A stretch of DNA of 64,000 nucleotides from Microplitis mediator (lineage: Eukaryota; Arthropoda; Insecta; Hymenoptera; Braconidae): contig NC_079973.1 of the NCBI RefSeq assembly GCF_029852145.1, forward strand, positions 18,246,422 to 18,310,421, written 5' to 3'. Positions within the stretch are counted from its first letter, which is position 1. Each line of letters starts with the position of its first letter. Positions 1 to 11,201 of this stretch are shown here, in pieces. A program made the position numbers and the translations under genes. The notes beneath the pieces were generated by a model, which ran no database searches, was not told the origin of the DNA, and worked only from the letters and a program-made list of their open reading frames with translations.

Positions 1-201
1 ATCATCTCCATTGTTTGAAAATGGTTCATTAAATCCTCGAGTACTACAAACAAGATAAAGAGCGTCACTCAAACTTTTTGAGCACAATCTAATGGTCTTC
101 TGGTGTGGTCGCGATTCAACCGGGGTCATTAAAAACAATAAGAGACCAAGAAGAATCACGATAATTATTCTCAATAAATATATATATTTTGTTGTATACA
201 T
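1..201 (-). CDS. Insulin-like peptide precursor, N-terminal part (signal peptide + B chain), runs off the window
   Basis: The reading frame opens at the ATG at 201-199 and stays open for 67 codons to base 1. Residues about 8-30 form a hydrophobic signal peptide (Ile/Leu-rich, ending near VES). Residues 36-60 read as an insulin B chain: Cys40 and Cys52 are separated by 11 residues and enclose SKSLSDALYLV, followed by a Gly-Phe pair as in insulin. The tail after the second Cys (STRGFNEPFSNN) closely resembles that of the second ILP at 55.5 kb. No splice donor is visible before base 1, so the connecting peptide and A chain lie outside the window. Secreted hormones of this family signal through the insulin receptor. 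The family call is secure; the orthologue and whether the gene is intact are unknown. Confidence 0.88.
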   Translation of the reverse strand, partial: MYTTKYIYLLRIIIVILLGLLLFLMTPVESRPHQKTIRLCSKSLSDALYLVCSTRGFNEPFSNNGDD

Positions 202-636
202 TGTTTTAAATTTATAATTATTCCTTTATTAATATTATTATTATACAGTACAAACCACAAAATTAAATTTTTAATAAGTTCACTTAATTTATAAATTTGT
301 TATAATGTTTTTCACTTTATTTAAAAACTCAAACTGCACTGTTTATTAATAATAGATTCATTTTACTGTATAGTATACATAATATTAATTTTACTTAATA
401 AAATGTAAAATAGTACATAATTATTCATAATAAAAAAAAAAATTTATTTAAAACAAGATGGTAATTTTGGAGACATTCAAAGACAACCGACGTTAGTCGG
501 TACTGAAGTCCTACTAAAATGATCTCCGGCTTATTTTCTGCAACCACTTGGACTCATAATATTTCTTATATTTCGTCCGCTCTGTTCAAGAGATAGCTTG
601 TTGGTATTGAGGGAGATTCAAATAAGACGGGAGTAA

Positions 637-681
<45 letters not shown>

Positions 682-1029
682 ATATAATGGATCTTTTTCC
701 GGTGACAGAAGTACATATGATGATGAGAATAATTGCCTCGACTAGACACAGTATTTTATCAACACGTGGTTGACCGAGAGGCGCCAATAACATCTTTAGA
801 AATCTCCATGCAATGTTCTATTGTGTCCCAGATTATCATATCATTTATATATGTGTCTATATATATTTTATATTATTGCTTTCACTATATGCTTTATATA
901 GTCAAGTCTAGATTACATGGACCGTGAAAAATGTAAATATGGAAATTGCGTTAGATGTCCCTGTCTGATAAATATTTTCATTGATATCTAGAGCAAAATA
1001 TTTTTGTATTTACGTTAAATATTTATGTA
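202..1029. other. AT-rich non-coding DNA upstream of the left ILP gene
   Basis: No gene recognised. On the minus strand this is 5' flank of the ILP gene and probably holds its promoter, but A/T runs are so common that no TATA box or initiator can be chosen. It contains a (TA)n microsatellite at about 637-678. Short ORFs here mostly read through the microsatellite. Confidence 0.5.
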
Positions 1030-2200
1030 TATAGATTAGACTATGTCGGAAAATAAATTTTTTTTTTTTTTTTTTCAATTAAATACATTTCAAAAGTTAC
1101 TTTAATAAAAAAAAAAAAATTGGTTTAGAATCTTAGCTCTGTATCTCCAAAATTGAAATGTTACATAAATTTTTTTTTTTTTTTTGTAAATATGTAATAA
1201 CTATGTGAAAAATTTTTGAATTCTGGGACCTCGTAGGAAAATATATTCTCTACGAAAAAAATTTCTTGTGTCATACGTTCAAAGTTGATAGAAAAAAAAA
1301 GTTATAGAAGTTGAAACTTAAGAAGAAAAAATCAAATTTTTAAGATGAATACAATTTTTTTGTTTTTTTATTCGTTAACTAGTTGGGTTTCTTTGTTTAT
1401 TATTTTGCAATTAAAGTCCTTATAAGAAATGTAATTATCTACAAAAATTGTCCTTAGAGTCGTTTTAATAGAGCTCATAGAAAAAAAGTTACAAAGCTCT
1501 AAATTTGAAAAAATTTAATTATTGAAAAAAAAATGTTGTAGTCTAATACTATTTTGAAGAATTATAAATCTGAAGAACATAGATACAATGAACTTGAATT
1601 TTTAATTTCAATTACAATTTAATTTTGTACAAATATAAAAAAAAAAAAATTTTTTTTCTCATTAATTCAATTTTTCTCAAGTTTAGAGCTCTGTAACTTT
1701 CTTTCTATAAGCTCTATTAAAACGACTCTAAGGGTCATTTTTGTAGATAATTAAATTTCTTAAAAGGACTTTAATTGCAAAATAATAAAAAAAGAAATCT
1801 TGCTAGTTACAGAACAAAAAAAAAAAATTGTATTCATCTTTAGAATTTAATTTTTTCTTCCTAGGTTTCAACCTCTATAACTTTTTTCTATCAACTTTGA
1901 ACGTATGACACAAGAAATCTTTTTTTGTAAAGAATTTAATTTCCTACAAGATCTCAGAATTCAAAAATCGGATACAAAAAATTTTCCACAGTTATTTCCA
2001 AAATAGAAAAAAAACATTTTCAATGTATTTTAAATGGGAAAAAGGACGCCCCCCCCCCCCCCCCCGTGCGCCAGCTACTCCATTTCTGAGATACAGAGCT
2101 GAGATTTTAGATGGATTTTTTTTCTTTTAATTAAAGTAACTTTTGAAATATTTAATTAAAAAAAAATACTTGTTTTTCTGAAACTGTCTAATATAGATAT
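1030..2200. repeat. Long imperfect foldback (inverted repeat, about 1.17 kb)
   Basis: The left half (about 1035-1590) recurs as its reverse complement in the right half (about 1615-2200). Matching pairs include the segment reading ctctgtatctccaaaa near 1138 with its complement near 2085, and gagtcgttttaatagagctc near 1457 with its complement near 1710. The arms have diverged and the loop is short and A/T-rich. No ORF is present. Best read as a non-autonomous foldback or MITE-like element. Confidence 0.75.
2049..2065 (+). repeat. Homopolymer run of 17 C
   Basis: A 17-base poly-C run inside the right arm of the foldback, with no matching poly-G in the left arm. It could be real slippage or a sequencing or assembly artefact. 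Confidence 0.8.
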
Positions 2201-3182
2201 ATATTATTTTTTAATAATCTATTTTGATAATAAGTTTGTACGTTGATATTTTATATAAAAAAAAAAAACAACTTAAAATGGAAAAAAAATTCAACTGAAG
2301 ATATATATTTTGAAAAATAATAATGATGTTTATATTTTATTAGCATTGTTTTTAACATTTACAATAAATTTATTACATATATAAATAAACACTATCACAT
2401 TTGTCCTAGTTATATTTTTTAAATTTAAGATATAGAAAAAAATTTAAGACAAAGTAAATCGGCCTGTTTTCATTTTATTAATTGTATTTATATGTATACT
2501 AGCTGTTACCCGCCTGCTTCGCTGGGCATTTTGTAATGTTAGATGACTATATTTTGTTTTGATTATTGATATCAACATCATAGCATTAACTGTTCAAACA
2601 TCCGTAAATATACTCATTCTCTCACACTTTTCTAAGTAAAAAAAAAGTTGTAAATGGTAAAATAGTCAGGAGTAAATTTCCGATAGAAAATTTTTAACTG
2701 TATCGTTGTTAACTTTCGTAACTAATATTAATTTAAAATATCAATATTGAAGGTCTTATTATTACGTCGTCGATGATTATTATAAAAAAAAATTTAACTC
2801 CATTTCTTTTCTCGTATTCGTTTCGAGTATTAAGTCTGCAAGTCTCTTTCAATCTTAGTCAAAACACGTGAAAATTTTTATTACTTACGCCCTCGCAAAG
2901 CCCCACTAGTGTCAACTTAAAAAAAAAAAAAGGCCATTCGGCAGCCAAAATGGAAGGTAGATTTTCCAATTAATCTATATAAAAAGTTTAATACATACAT
3001 ATCTCTAATATACTTTACGGTTGTTATTGTCCAATTTTATTCAACTTCTGAGCTTTTAAAAACAATCCAAAGAAACTTCAGCGCAAAGTCATAAAAAATA
3101 AGCCAAATTCAGAAATTTTTTTAATTTCAATCGAAAAAAAAAAAATATAAAGGAAAGTCGGCACAAAATGGGAATGGCGGGG
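2201..3182. other. Non-coding AT-rich DNA with one insect-type repeat fragment
   Basis: No gene seen. At about 2498-2530 the sequence agctgttacccgcctgcttc and what follows resembles a dispersed insect repeat end (of the ACTAGCTTTTxCCCGC..TTCG type). The assignment is from memory of the motif only. The rest is unassigned AT-rich sequence. Confidence 0.4.
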
Positions 3183-3590
3183 TTAAATACTGTCTTGGTT
3201 GAAGTTTTTTTTGAGACAAAAAAATTGAGAATCGAAGGTTTCCGACTTCGAAAAAATTACGGTTTTATTGAAAAAACTGAAATATTTCATATATCGTGAC
3301 TTCCGAAAAATTTTTTGTATTTTTTTCTGAAAACTACAATTAAAAACAAAATTTTTCAAAAAAAAAAAGTGCCAATAGGTCAATTTGTGTCAAAGTTACA
3401 CCAATTTGAAAAAAAAGAGCGTTTTTTTTCAAAAATTCGTAACTTATTTTGGGTTGGGTAAAAAAATCTGAAAAAATCCAGGAAAATGTCTTTGGTAGGG
3501 TAGAAAATGATAAAAAATTTTCAGCGAAATCGAAGGGGGTCGGGCCGAAACCTCGGTGATTTGGCATGGAATGCCCCATATATACTTGTA
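3183..3590 (+). repeat. Dispersed repeat family G, copy 1 (ends ...ATGGAATGCCCCATA)
   Basis: The segment around 3410-3585 matches 30530-30705: the same run of motifs (agagcg, ttgggttgggtaaaaaaatc, gaaatcgaaggg) and the same terminal phrase 'cat(a/g)gaat..ccccata'. A third related tail is at about 61238-61257. ORFs on either strand are A/T-rich shadows without domain features. Confidence 0.6.
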
Positions 3591-3839
3591 CGAGCAATAC
3601 TAATTTTATGAAGTATTACGAAAATCTCGGATTGACAAACTAGCTGTGAGTAAGCATGGTTGTATCTATAGACCGAGTTTTTGATATTACATTTGAAGTC
3701 TGCTCAATGTTTGTGTATATTCATATGCTGCGAAACGAAAATATACATACATAATAAAATGTAGACCTAGTTATAATCATAGGACGTACAGGTACATTTG
3801 AAACAAAACAAATTTGGTCCGCAAGGATATGCTAACATT

Positions 3840-4075
3840 AAACGAAAATTACTGTAAAACTACCTTAGATTTGCGGTAAAATTTACCGTACAGTACGGCA
3901 AACCCACCATAATTTACGGTAAACCCGCCATGATTTACGGTAAAATCACCGTAATTGACTATATTTTACCGTAAATTACAGTGATTCCAGCCGAATTATA
4001 CGAAATATTTACCGTAAAATACGGCAAGTTTGCGGTAAACTGCGGAAAATTTACGGTAAATCAGGTCCACTAGGG
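3840..4075. repeat. Iterated palindromic-word element, word TTTACGGTAAA
   Basis: The block is filled with variants of TTTACGGTAAA, CACCGTAA and GCGGTAAA on both strands, spaced 10-11 bp. No clear terminal inverted repeats were found, so its limits are approximate. It belongs to the same style of element as those at 9039, 28350 and 29611 but uses its own word. Confidence 0.6.
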
Positions 4076-4535
4076 TATTTATGATTTTTATTATGGCTAT
4101 CCTTCTGATTAGATCACCTCATTCATTTCTTTCATAATTTATATTCATCTGATGAGAGAAAAATATTTTCACAAATCTGCACAGCAAATTCTTATAAATG
4201 TAAAGAACATTTGTGGCAAATTTTACGTCCTGCATGTCTTATAATTTTAAAACGGACGTACTTTTATCGTTGACCCCACTGCCGCCCCCTGCGGAGTTGG
4301 TTATCGAAAAAAATACCGATGATGACGGATTTGTAAGAATATTGGAAATATTTATTGTGCCAAAGTTCAAGACTGTAAGTTTCATAATGAAAAAGCGGAA
4401 GTTTTTTATCTTTGAACCGATTGTTAATGTAAAAACAGTTGACTAACGAATGCTTATTCAAGAATATCATTAAAAATAGTGACTTTTAAATTTAATTTCT
4501 TTACCAAACGACTTATAGACATGATATAATGCTTA
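4076..4535. other. No gene recognised
   Basis: Non-coding stretch. The 77- and 68-codon ORFs at 4213-4470 overlap each other on opposite strands, lack recognisable domains and are most likely chance. Confidence 0.4.
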
Positions 4536-4777
4536 CACAGGAAAAAAGGATTTCTTGGTGCAAGAAATATTATGCATTATGAAATGAAGACAAAAATTTT
4601 TCTAGGACTAGAAAAAATTTTGTGGCTCAAGAATTTTCTTCTCGCCGCAAAAAGTTTTTTCTTGCTCCAAGAAAAGTTTGGTTTTCAATTTGTAATGTAA
4701 AAAATTTCTTAGATCAAGTAAAAGTTTTCTTGGGGCGCGTAAAAAATTTTTGCCCCAAGAAATCTTTTTTTCCTGTG
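4536..4777. mobile_element. Short TIR element (242 bp) with TA target duplication, word TTCTTGG/CCAAGAA
   Basis: Starts CACAGGAAAAAAGGATTTCT and ends with the near-perfect complement (AGAAATC..TTTTCCTGTG). It is flanked on both sides by TA (4534-4535 and 4778-4779). The inside consists of repeated CAAGAAA/TTTCTTG words. No coding capacity. The TA duplication fits Tc1/mariner-type mobilisation; the superfamily is inferred. Confidence 0.8.
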
Positions 4778-4989
4778 TATTTCTCGCACAATCACATGCT
4801 CTTTAAATCAGCCAAGCCGTTCTTAACTTATAAGAGGACATACAGACAGACTGACAAACATTGTAAAAATAGTAGGATTGGTATCAGTGGATGGGATATT
4901 TAACACAAAATTGAATGAATTAATCAGATGTACAGATAGAGCCCACAGAATTTTCTACTAATGAATTCACATATATATACATATATATA

Positions 4990-5175
4990 TAATGTAATAA
5001 AACCGAGAGTGAATTCAGAGTGACGATAGACCTAATTTCATTCCGAATTCACTACGTCACTCGGAGTTTTAAAAAAAATCATATCGTATACTGAGTTAAT
5101 AGAGTTTTTTTTCCGCGGAGTGATTTAAATTTTATTTAAATCCGTATCAACTCTGCATCTTTTTCACAGTTTATA
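4990..5175. repeat. Degenerate GGAGTGAATTCACTCC-word element
   Basis: Contains gagtgaattcagagtgac, cactcggagttt and cggagtgattta, the same vocabulary as the element at 9039-9868 and the fragment at 60325. Termini are decayed (left near accgagagtg, right near tttttcacag). Confidence 0.55.
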
Positions 5176-5398
5176 TTTTAAGAAAAATTTGTTCAATTTA
5201 TAAATATATAACAAATAACCGAATGTAATTAGCATCAAATTTAATGCAATGACAATTTTAGGGGACATTTACTTTTTTGCGGTCAGCTATAAATAAAAAA
5301 TATATAACAAGGGTGATCGAACGGGGGAATGTCCGTGTAATTCGTTCCCTCGTCGATCAACATTGTTATTTTTCTTTAATTGTTAAGATAACAATGTG

Positions 5399-5492
5399 AT
5401 ATATATATATATTTATATATATATATATATACGTATATTTATATATATCTATATAAGTGCATATATATAAATATATATATTTATATACATAT
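5399..5492. repeat. TA-rich microsatellite region
   Basis: Alternating TA tracts interrupted by short A/T/C steps. The surrounding 5176-5735 has no recognisable gene; the 70-codon ORF starting at 5509 is low-complexity. Confidence 0.7.
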
Positions 5493-5735
5493 TTACTGAT
5501 TAAAAGCAATGCCGTGTCTGGCGATACTGCAATACGAAGAGAATTTCTTTAGGAATTTCTTTAAATATTTGTTTTTTTTCCTCATTATTATTATATGCAT
5601 ACATTTTTATTTTTTAAGCCGAATATTATTCATATTGACTGTTGCTTATCAATTCTTAACTATTTTCTCACGCTCTCCATTGTTGTTGTTGTTGTTGTTG
5701 AGGAGGACACACAAGTGTTGATTATCGTGGCGCCA

Positions 5736-5786
5736 CACTGAGAGAAAAATTTACTAACATTTGATAAATTGATTTATCAATATTTG

Positions 5787-5817
<31 letters not shown>

Positions 5818-5985
5818 CAAATATTCGACTGTATTTATTAAATACTATTCTACACATATCAAATATTGATCTTTCCATCAACTAAATATTAATAAATTGA
5901 TATTAACATTTGATAGGTCGCTGATCAATATTTAGTAGAAATTTATTAATATTTAATAACTTTTATCAACTATTGATATGTGAGA
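5736..5985. mobile_element. TIR-type element with CACTGAGAGAAAAA end, word TTGATAAATTTATCAA
   Basis: Begins CACTGAGAGAAAAATTTACT at 5736, the same left end as the elements at 12362 and 31880. The interior is built of ATTTGATAAAT / ATTTATCAA / AATATTGAT words plus a (TA)n tract. A clear right terminus was not found, and the left flank is CA rather than TA, so the copy may be truncated against the foldback that follows. Confidence 0.6.
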
Positions 5986-5989
5986 TTTG

Positions 5990-6575
5990 TATCCTACCAA
6001 AAACAGATTCTCTGTATAAAGTCGCGCTAAGTACATATTTAAAATTTTTTAAAAGTAAAAAAGAATGATTTTTTACAAAAAAAAAAGTCAAATCGAAAAA
6101 ATACCAAGTACCTAATATGATTCAAAATCATGGTACTTAAACATTTTCATAAAATTTCAAAAAGAATTGAATAACGAAATTGCCCCAGACAGCATTCAAG
6201 TCGGAATGACTGCTTTACTTGGTCTTTTTGAAGGTGTCCTCAAGAAGTCTTATAATGATTTCTTGAAAGTGGCATTTTTAAGAACTCTCAATTAAGAGTT
6301 CTTGAAGACTCCGGAAATAAGACATCAGTTTTGCGACGTCTAAATGTATTCGTTTTTTTAACTTTTTACACACTAAGTACATTGCAATTTTGTTATTCAA
6401 TTTTTTTTGAAATTTTATGAAGATGTTTACCATGATTTTGAATCATATTAGGTACTTGGTATTTTTTCGATTTGACTTTTTTTTTTGTAAAAAATAATTC
6501 TCTTTTACTTTTAAAAAATTGTAAATGTGTACCTGGCGCGACTTTATACAGAGAATCTGTTTTTGGAAGGATTTA
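5990..6575. repeat. Foldback element with about 190-bp near-identical arms
   Basis: The arm at about 5990-6190 recurs inverted at about 6385-6575. Outer ends read CAAAAACAGATTCTCTGTAT and its complement; inner parts share the segment with taccaagtacctaatatgat. The spacer of about 195 bp is non-coding and contains a perfect small palindrome (aagaactctcaattaagagt near 6281). The arms look highly similar, so this copy is fairly young or conserved by conversion. Confidence 0.85.
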
Positions 6576-6923
6576 TTTATTTGTTTTGTAGTGTTATTAT
6601 ATTTTTCAATTTTTGGTATTATTTGACGCATAATTTATTGTATGTCAATAATAAAGTATTAATTAGAGATAACTGTACGTATTTTCAAGGCAATTACTAA
6701 GTAAAAATGATACTTTAATTGATCTGTATGTAGCACTAAATTATATATATACATACACTGATAGAAGGATTTCTTAGCATTTAAAAATATTTCTTAGTAT
6801 TTAAGAAATCATTTCTTAAACATTATGACAGAGTGATTAGCTTGCCAAGTCTGGTCGCACCTAAGTATTATAGTCGAATATTAGGGCGCCACTGGAAGAT
6901 GGACTCGGCCTTCCAGAACCGGA

Positions 6924-8945
6924 TGTTAATTATATTTATTTTATATGCTCAGGGTCGTTTGTAAAGTTTATATTTCGTGAGAAAGGAGAGGAATGATGAA
7001 CAGGCTGAAATAAATTTTATTTTCAACTTTAATTCCAATTTTTAATTATTATAAGCACCATGCTTTTATTTTTATTTAACCCTTAATAACAGTTAATAAT
7101 CTTATGACAAACTAAATGCTTATGACAAACTAAATCTCGTCCCCTGGACGTTTTCCTTATGACAAAACTAAATATCGTCCCCTGGACGTTTCCACACTCT
7201 CACACACACGTATTTTAAGCGTCTTCCGGACGTAACACACACTCACACACACACTCTCGTTAAAAAACCGTCCACCGGACGTTAAACCTTTAACCTTAAT
7301 ACATTTTGATTAAAAAACCGTCCACCGGACGTTAAACCTTATTTTCCTTAATTCTACTTTAAAAAACCGTCCACAGGACGTTAACCCGCATATTCTTATT
7401 TCCTAGTGTCCACCGGACATATCCTAAACCTAACTTAATCTTTGTCCACCGGACTTACATCACAGACACAGTTTCTTTACTCTAACTTGACTCTACAAAT
7501 TAATTGACTCTAATTTTAACAATACCCAATAACTTTTCCCACTTAAATTTTTACAATTCCTAATTTTCAATACTCAAAATTTTCTCATACTATAATTCAC
7601 TGTATTTCCAATCAATTAATTTATTTTTGTTTAATGTAATTTATAAATTAATTAATTTTACCACTTATAAATTTTTCACTGATTATTTTGACTGATTAAA
7701 TTTTTCTAATTAATTTGCCACAATTCTTATTCATTTATTACTTTCAATTCCTAAATGTTTCACTGACCTAATTTTCACAATTAAATTTATTTCACTTTCA
7801 AAATAATCCGTTATCTCAATTTTACTCACAATTTAATTTACCCAAACTCTAGTATCTTTTATTTAGTTTTTAGATATTTTAATTAACTTAAAATTAATTT
7901 AATAATCACGTAATGACTAGAATTTGATTTCGGGTTGACTAGAATTTTAGGCCGGTGAATTGGCGTCACACGGTTCCCGATTTTATTGACGTTGATAGAG
8001 TAAATCGATTGAATTAATGAATCTTAGAATTAATGTGGCCGGCGGAATAAATTCCAACCTGTATTAATCTTAAGATCAATTAATAAATTAATTTACAACG
8101 GCTGGAGAGCCTGGAATAAATTAATAAATTAATAGTTTTAATGACCGGATTATTTATGCGATAATTTTATTTTATTCTGGCTGTGGAGCCTTGAATAATT
8201 ATTACAGAGTTTAGACCAGATATTAACGACAAATGACGCGACGGAACTTTCGAGAACACGAGATTGAACGGCTGGAGAGCCTGAACTATCCGTTTCTTTA
8301 CGCGAGATCATCGGAAAGATATTAAATAATATATTATAATTAATTTGCCAGATTAACAAAATTAATCAGAGGCCTGAATTAATTATGATTTACCTCCAAA
8401 TTTTATTTCAGCAGTCCTTGGAATTTTTAGGTGATGATTTGCTTCGGGCTGCTACCAATCTCTCTGGTGTTAGTTGAGTTTTCAGGTTTTCCGTTGTCCG
8501 GCTTTATTTGTCCTCGTAATTCCTTCTGTCACAATTTTATTATTTCGTTCGTAATATGATAGATAACCTTGTATTACAATGTGTTTGATCACTTTTGTCG
8601 TTCACTAACTCTTGTCTTCACTTAGGCGTCCATCGCCTTCGGTCGTCCGACTCACTCTCTCTGGGTGTCCAACGAACTCTCTCGATTTTTGGCACGGCGC
8701 TCCCTTATAACTCTTCGATTCAGGTCTCTTTGATTTACCCCCGGAAAACTCATCCCTACTAAATTAATTAGTCAAAGAGAGGGACGGATGTTCGGGTCTC
8801 ACTGATTAGCGACACCCGGTGACATGTCGAATCACTCAATTTAATAAACCGGGTTATAATTTGGGCCCGTTATCGACCGTGGACAAATCAAAATTTAGAT
8901 CTTAATAAATAGTCATTGGAATCTATTTTACCCTGTTACAACATC
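6924..8945. repeat. Non-coding insertion of about 2 kb with GTCC-GGAC palindromic repeats; candidate solo LTR
   Basis: The insert has a higher G/C content than its surroundings. About eight copies of a GTCC(A/C)xxGGAC palindrome occur between 7138 and 7455 (e.g. AAAAAACCGTCCACCGGACG). Three copies of a ggctggagagcctg-like phrase lie near 8098, 8177 and 8270. Its ends (TGTTAATTATA... and ...CCCTGTTACA) could be LTR ends, but I found no target duplication. The minus-strand ORF at 8150-8359 has no domain features. Confidence 0.4.
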
Positions 8946-9038
8946 ATTTCTTTGTATCTAACAAATATTTCTTATTATTTAAGAAATGATTTCTTAATAG
9001 TTAAAAAATCATATTTTAAGGCATTATTTCTTTAACTA

Positions 9039-9868
9039 CACTGTAAAAAATTCGTGGAGTGAATGCGGATTAAATCCGGAGTGAATGCGGAGTGAATGAA
9101 TTTTTAATTATTCACTCTCCTTGGAGTGAAATTCACTCACCTTGGAGTGAAATTCACTCCGCAGGGGAGTTTTAATAATATTATTAATAAATAAAATATA
9201 ACTCCACTAAGTAAAATCGAAATAAAAATTCGCGTATTACAGTACTGATCAACCGATACGCACACACACACGCACACCTACCCGAACACACACACGCGCA
9301 CACACATTCGCACACACCCGAACAAACACACACACATATATTCGCACATATTCTCACACACCCGAATACACGCGCACACATACGCACACACACCCGAAGC
9401 ACACACGCACATATTCGCACGCACCCGAACACACACACGCACATATTCGCACACACCCGAACACATGCGCGCACACACGCACGCACACATTCGAACACAT
9501 TCGCACAAATCCACACACCGGATCAGACTCACGGACACACCCGAAAACACACACGAACACATTTGCACACTCGCACGCGCACTCAAGCACGCATACACAT
9601 CCACAGACACGCGCACACACAGAAACTCGCACTCGCACACACACGCTGTTTAACAAATTAATATAAATTAATTTAAATGTTAAAACTCCGGACCGGAGTG
9701 GATTCGGAGTGAAATAAAATCCGCATCACTCCGAGATCACTCCGCTAAAAAAAATCTCCCAATTCACTCCGCATGCGGAGTGATTTTTTTTTAAACTCCG
9801 GAACTCCGAGTGGCGGAGTGAATTCGGATTTAATTTCAATCCGGATTCACTCCGGATTTTTTACAGTG
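9039..9868. mobile_element. TIR element (830 bp) with TA duplication, 11-bp word GGAGTGAATGC
   Basis: Starts CACTGTAAAAAATTCGTGGA, ends with the complementary GGATTTTTTACAGTG, flanked by TA on both sides (9037-9038, 9869-9870). The left arm is a run of 11-bp units (GGAGTGAATGC, GGATTAAATCC, GGAGTGAATGC, GGAGTGAATGA); the right arm has the inverted set. The middle is replaced by a (CA)-rich minisatellite. No coding capacity. Confidence 0.85.
9258..9646. repeat. CA/CG-rich minisatellite
   Basis: Irregular tandem units of the type cgcacacacccgaacacaca. The overlapping Cys/Val-rich ORFs on the minus strand and the His/Thr-rich ORF on the plus strand are products of this repeat. Confidence 0.85.
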
Positions 9869-9898
9869 TATTAAGAAACCATTTCTTAAATACTAAAA

Positions 9899-9950
9899 AA
9901 TATTGCATGCCTTGAGCGCGAAGCGCTGAGGCTATGCTCTATACTCACCT
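9899..9950 (+). repeat. GCGAAGC-hairpin repeat end, copy 1
   Basis: TATTGCATGCCTTGAGCGCG followed by AAGCGCTGAGG: a short stem closed by GCGAAGC. Related copies are at 11535, 30939 and, inverted, 56650 and 62120. Confidence 0.65.
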
Positions 9951-10019
9951 GAAAATGAAAAACTCGATTTCGTCATATTAAATTGTTTCTAAATTTATAA
10001 ATACACTTAAATGATACAA

Positions 10020-10900
10020 AAAATCTGTCTATCGGTTGACCCTGCGGGCCAGCCCTAAAACTTCCCGCTGTTTTCGAGCTCCTTGAGCTCGTAAACATTG
10101 TTGTGAATACATTTTCGAGCTCGAAAATACGTTTGTATTCCATTGTTTTCGAATAAACCGTTTTTTACCAATTTTTTCCCCACGATATCCTGCGAACGAA
10201 TTAACCGATTGAGACGGTTGTGGTGGCAATCGAAAGCTTTTATCGAATTCTAGAGCTGATTAGATTTTTGAATTGATCGATTCGATAGTTTCTGAAATAT
10301 TCACGAAAAACGAAAAAAAAACGATTTTTTTTCATTCTTTCGTTGACGATATCTCTCGAACGGATTATCCGATTAAGACGATTGAGGTGGCAATCGGCTC
10401 ATTTCATTGAGGTCTAGAGCTGATAAAATTTTAGGAATGATTGGTTTAGTCGTTTCGACGATATTTGCAAAAAACTGTTTTCTACTGTTTCTTTCATCGA
10501 CGATATCTTTTGAGCGGATTACCCGATTGAGACGTTCTTAGTGGCAATCGAAAGCTTTTATCGAGTTCTAGAGTTGATTAGATTTTGGAATTGATCGATC
10601 CAACAGTTTTCACAATATCCAAAGAAAACGAAAAAAAAAATTTTTTTTTTTTCGTATTTCTTAAATATCTCAGAGTTTATTTGACTAAATGGTCTAAATT
10701 TTGGTATTTGTTGACAATAGCGACTCCACGCATTTTCCAAAGTTCCAAGTGCTCACACATCAAAGATCTATAATTAAACTTTTTCCACGTGTTCTGCTAC
10801 CCGGCGGAAAGAATTTTCTGTATGTATTTATGTCTTTAACACAAGATATCTATCCGAACCTTGTAACTAAAGTGCGCAAAATTGATAAAAAATGACACAA
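10020..10900. repeat. CTTCCCGCT-ended foldback family, copy 1 (3' end not seen)
   Basis: Begins with ggttgaccctgcgggccagc, then aaaacttcccgctgttttcg and gagctc words, as in the copies at 53665 and 58815. The body carries diverged repeated blocks (gcaatcgaaagcttttatcga; cgatatctctcgaacg). The expected AGCGGGAAGTT terminus is absent here, so the copy is truncated or continues in rearranged form. ORFs in this interval are shadows. Confidence 0.65.
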
Positions 10901-11201
10901 ATTATGCTAATTTTCCAAAATAAATTTAATAAATTTCTAATAAATACAAATAATTAATTTTATTAATACAGTAAGATGGACAGTGGCGATAGAAAGGTCT
11001 AACTAAGAGTTACAAAGATTCTTTGAGCTCTTGTATAGCGAGAATTGGCATATTTCTGTTATTTCAATACACTAACGGTGTACAACAGCTCACCTAGCAT
11101 TTTGTTGCAAGTAGTTTGGACGGTATCCGCCTTCCTTTGCTAGTATAGTGTTTGGCTGAAGCCCACAACACAGTTTTACGCCGGCTCGTACTAGTAAGAG
11201 A
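10901..11201. other. Unassigned non-coding DNA upstream of the hammerhead ribozyme
   Basis: No ORF or known repeat recognised. Base composition is more balanced than in the neighbours (e.g. the stretch 11065-11195), which suggests this and the ribozyme belong to one distinct unit. Its limits are unknown. Confidence 0.4.

Larger units (their letters stand above)
6756..9897. mobile_element. Composite TIR element, word ATTTCTTA/TAAGAAAT, carrying two insertions
   Basis: Left end CACTGATAGAAGGATTTCTT follows a TA. 11-bp units follow (ATTTCTTAGTA, TTTAAGAAATC, ATTTCTTAAAC). The same words resume at about 8945-9035 and 9871-9897, so one element was split by an insertion of about 2 kb (6924-8945) and by the TA-flanked element at 9039-9868. 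No right terminus was seen; the element seems cut by the GCGAAGC-hairpin repeat at 9899. Confidence 0.6.

Noticed and set aside
2049..2065. 17-base poly-C as a functional element
   Set aside because: Could be sequencing slippage; no partner or motif around it.
6924..8945. Confident solo LTR call
   Set aside because: No target-site duplication and no second copy in the window; kept as a candidate only.
9184..9656. Overlapping Cys/Val-rich ORFs on the minus strand (100-120 codons)
   Set aside because: They are translations of a CA/CG minisatellite in several frames at once.
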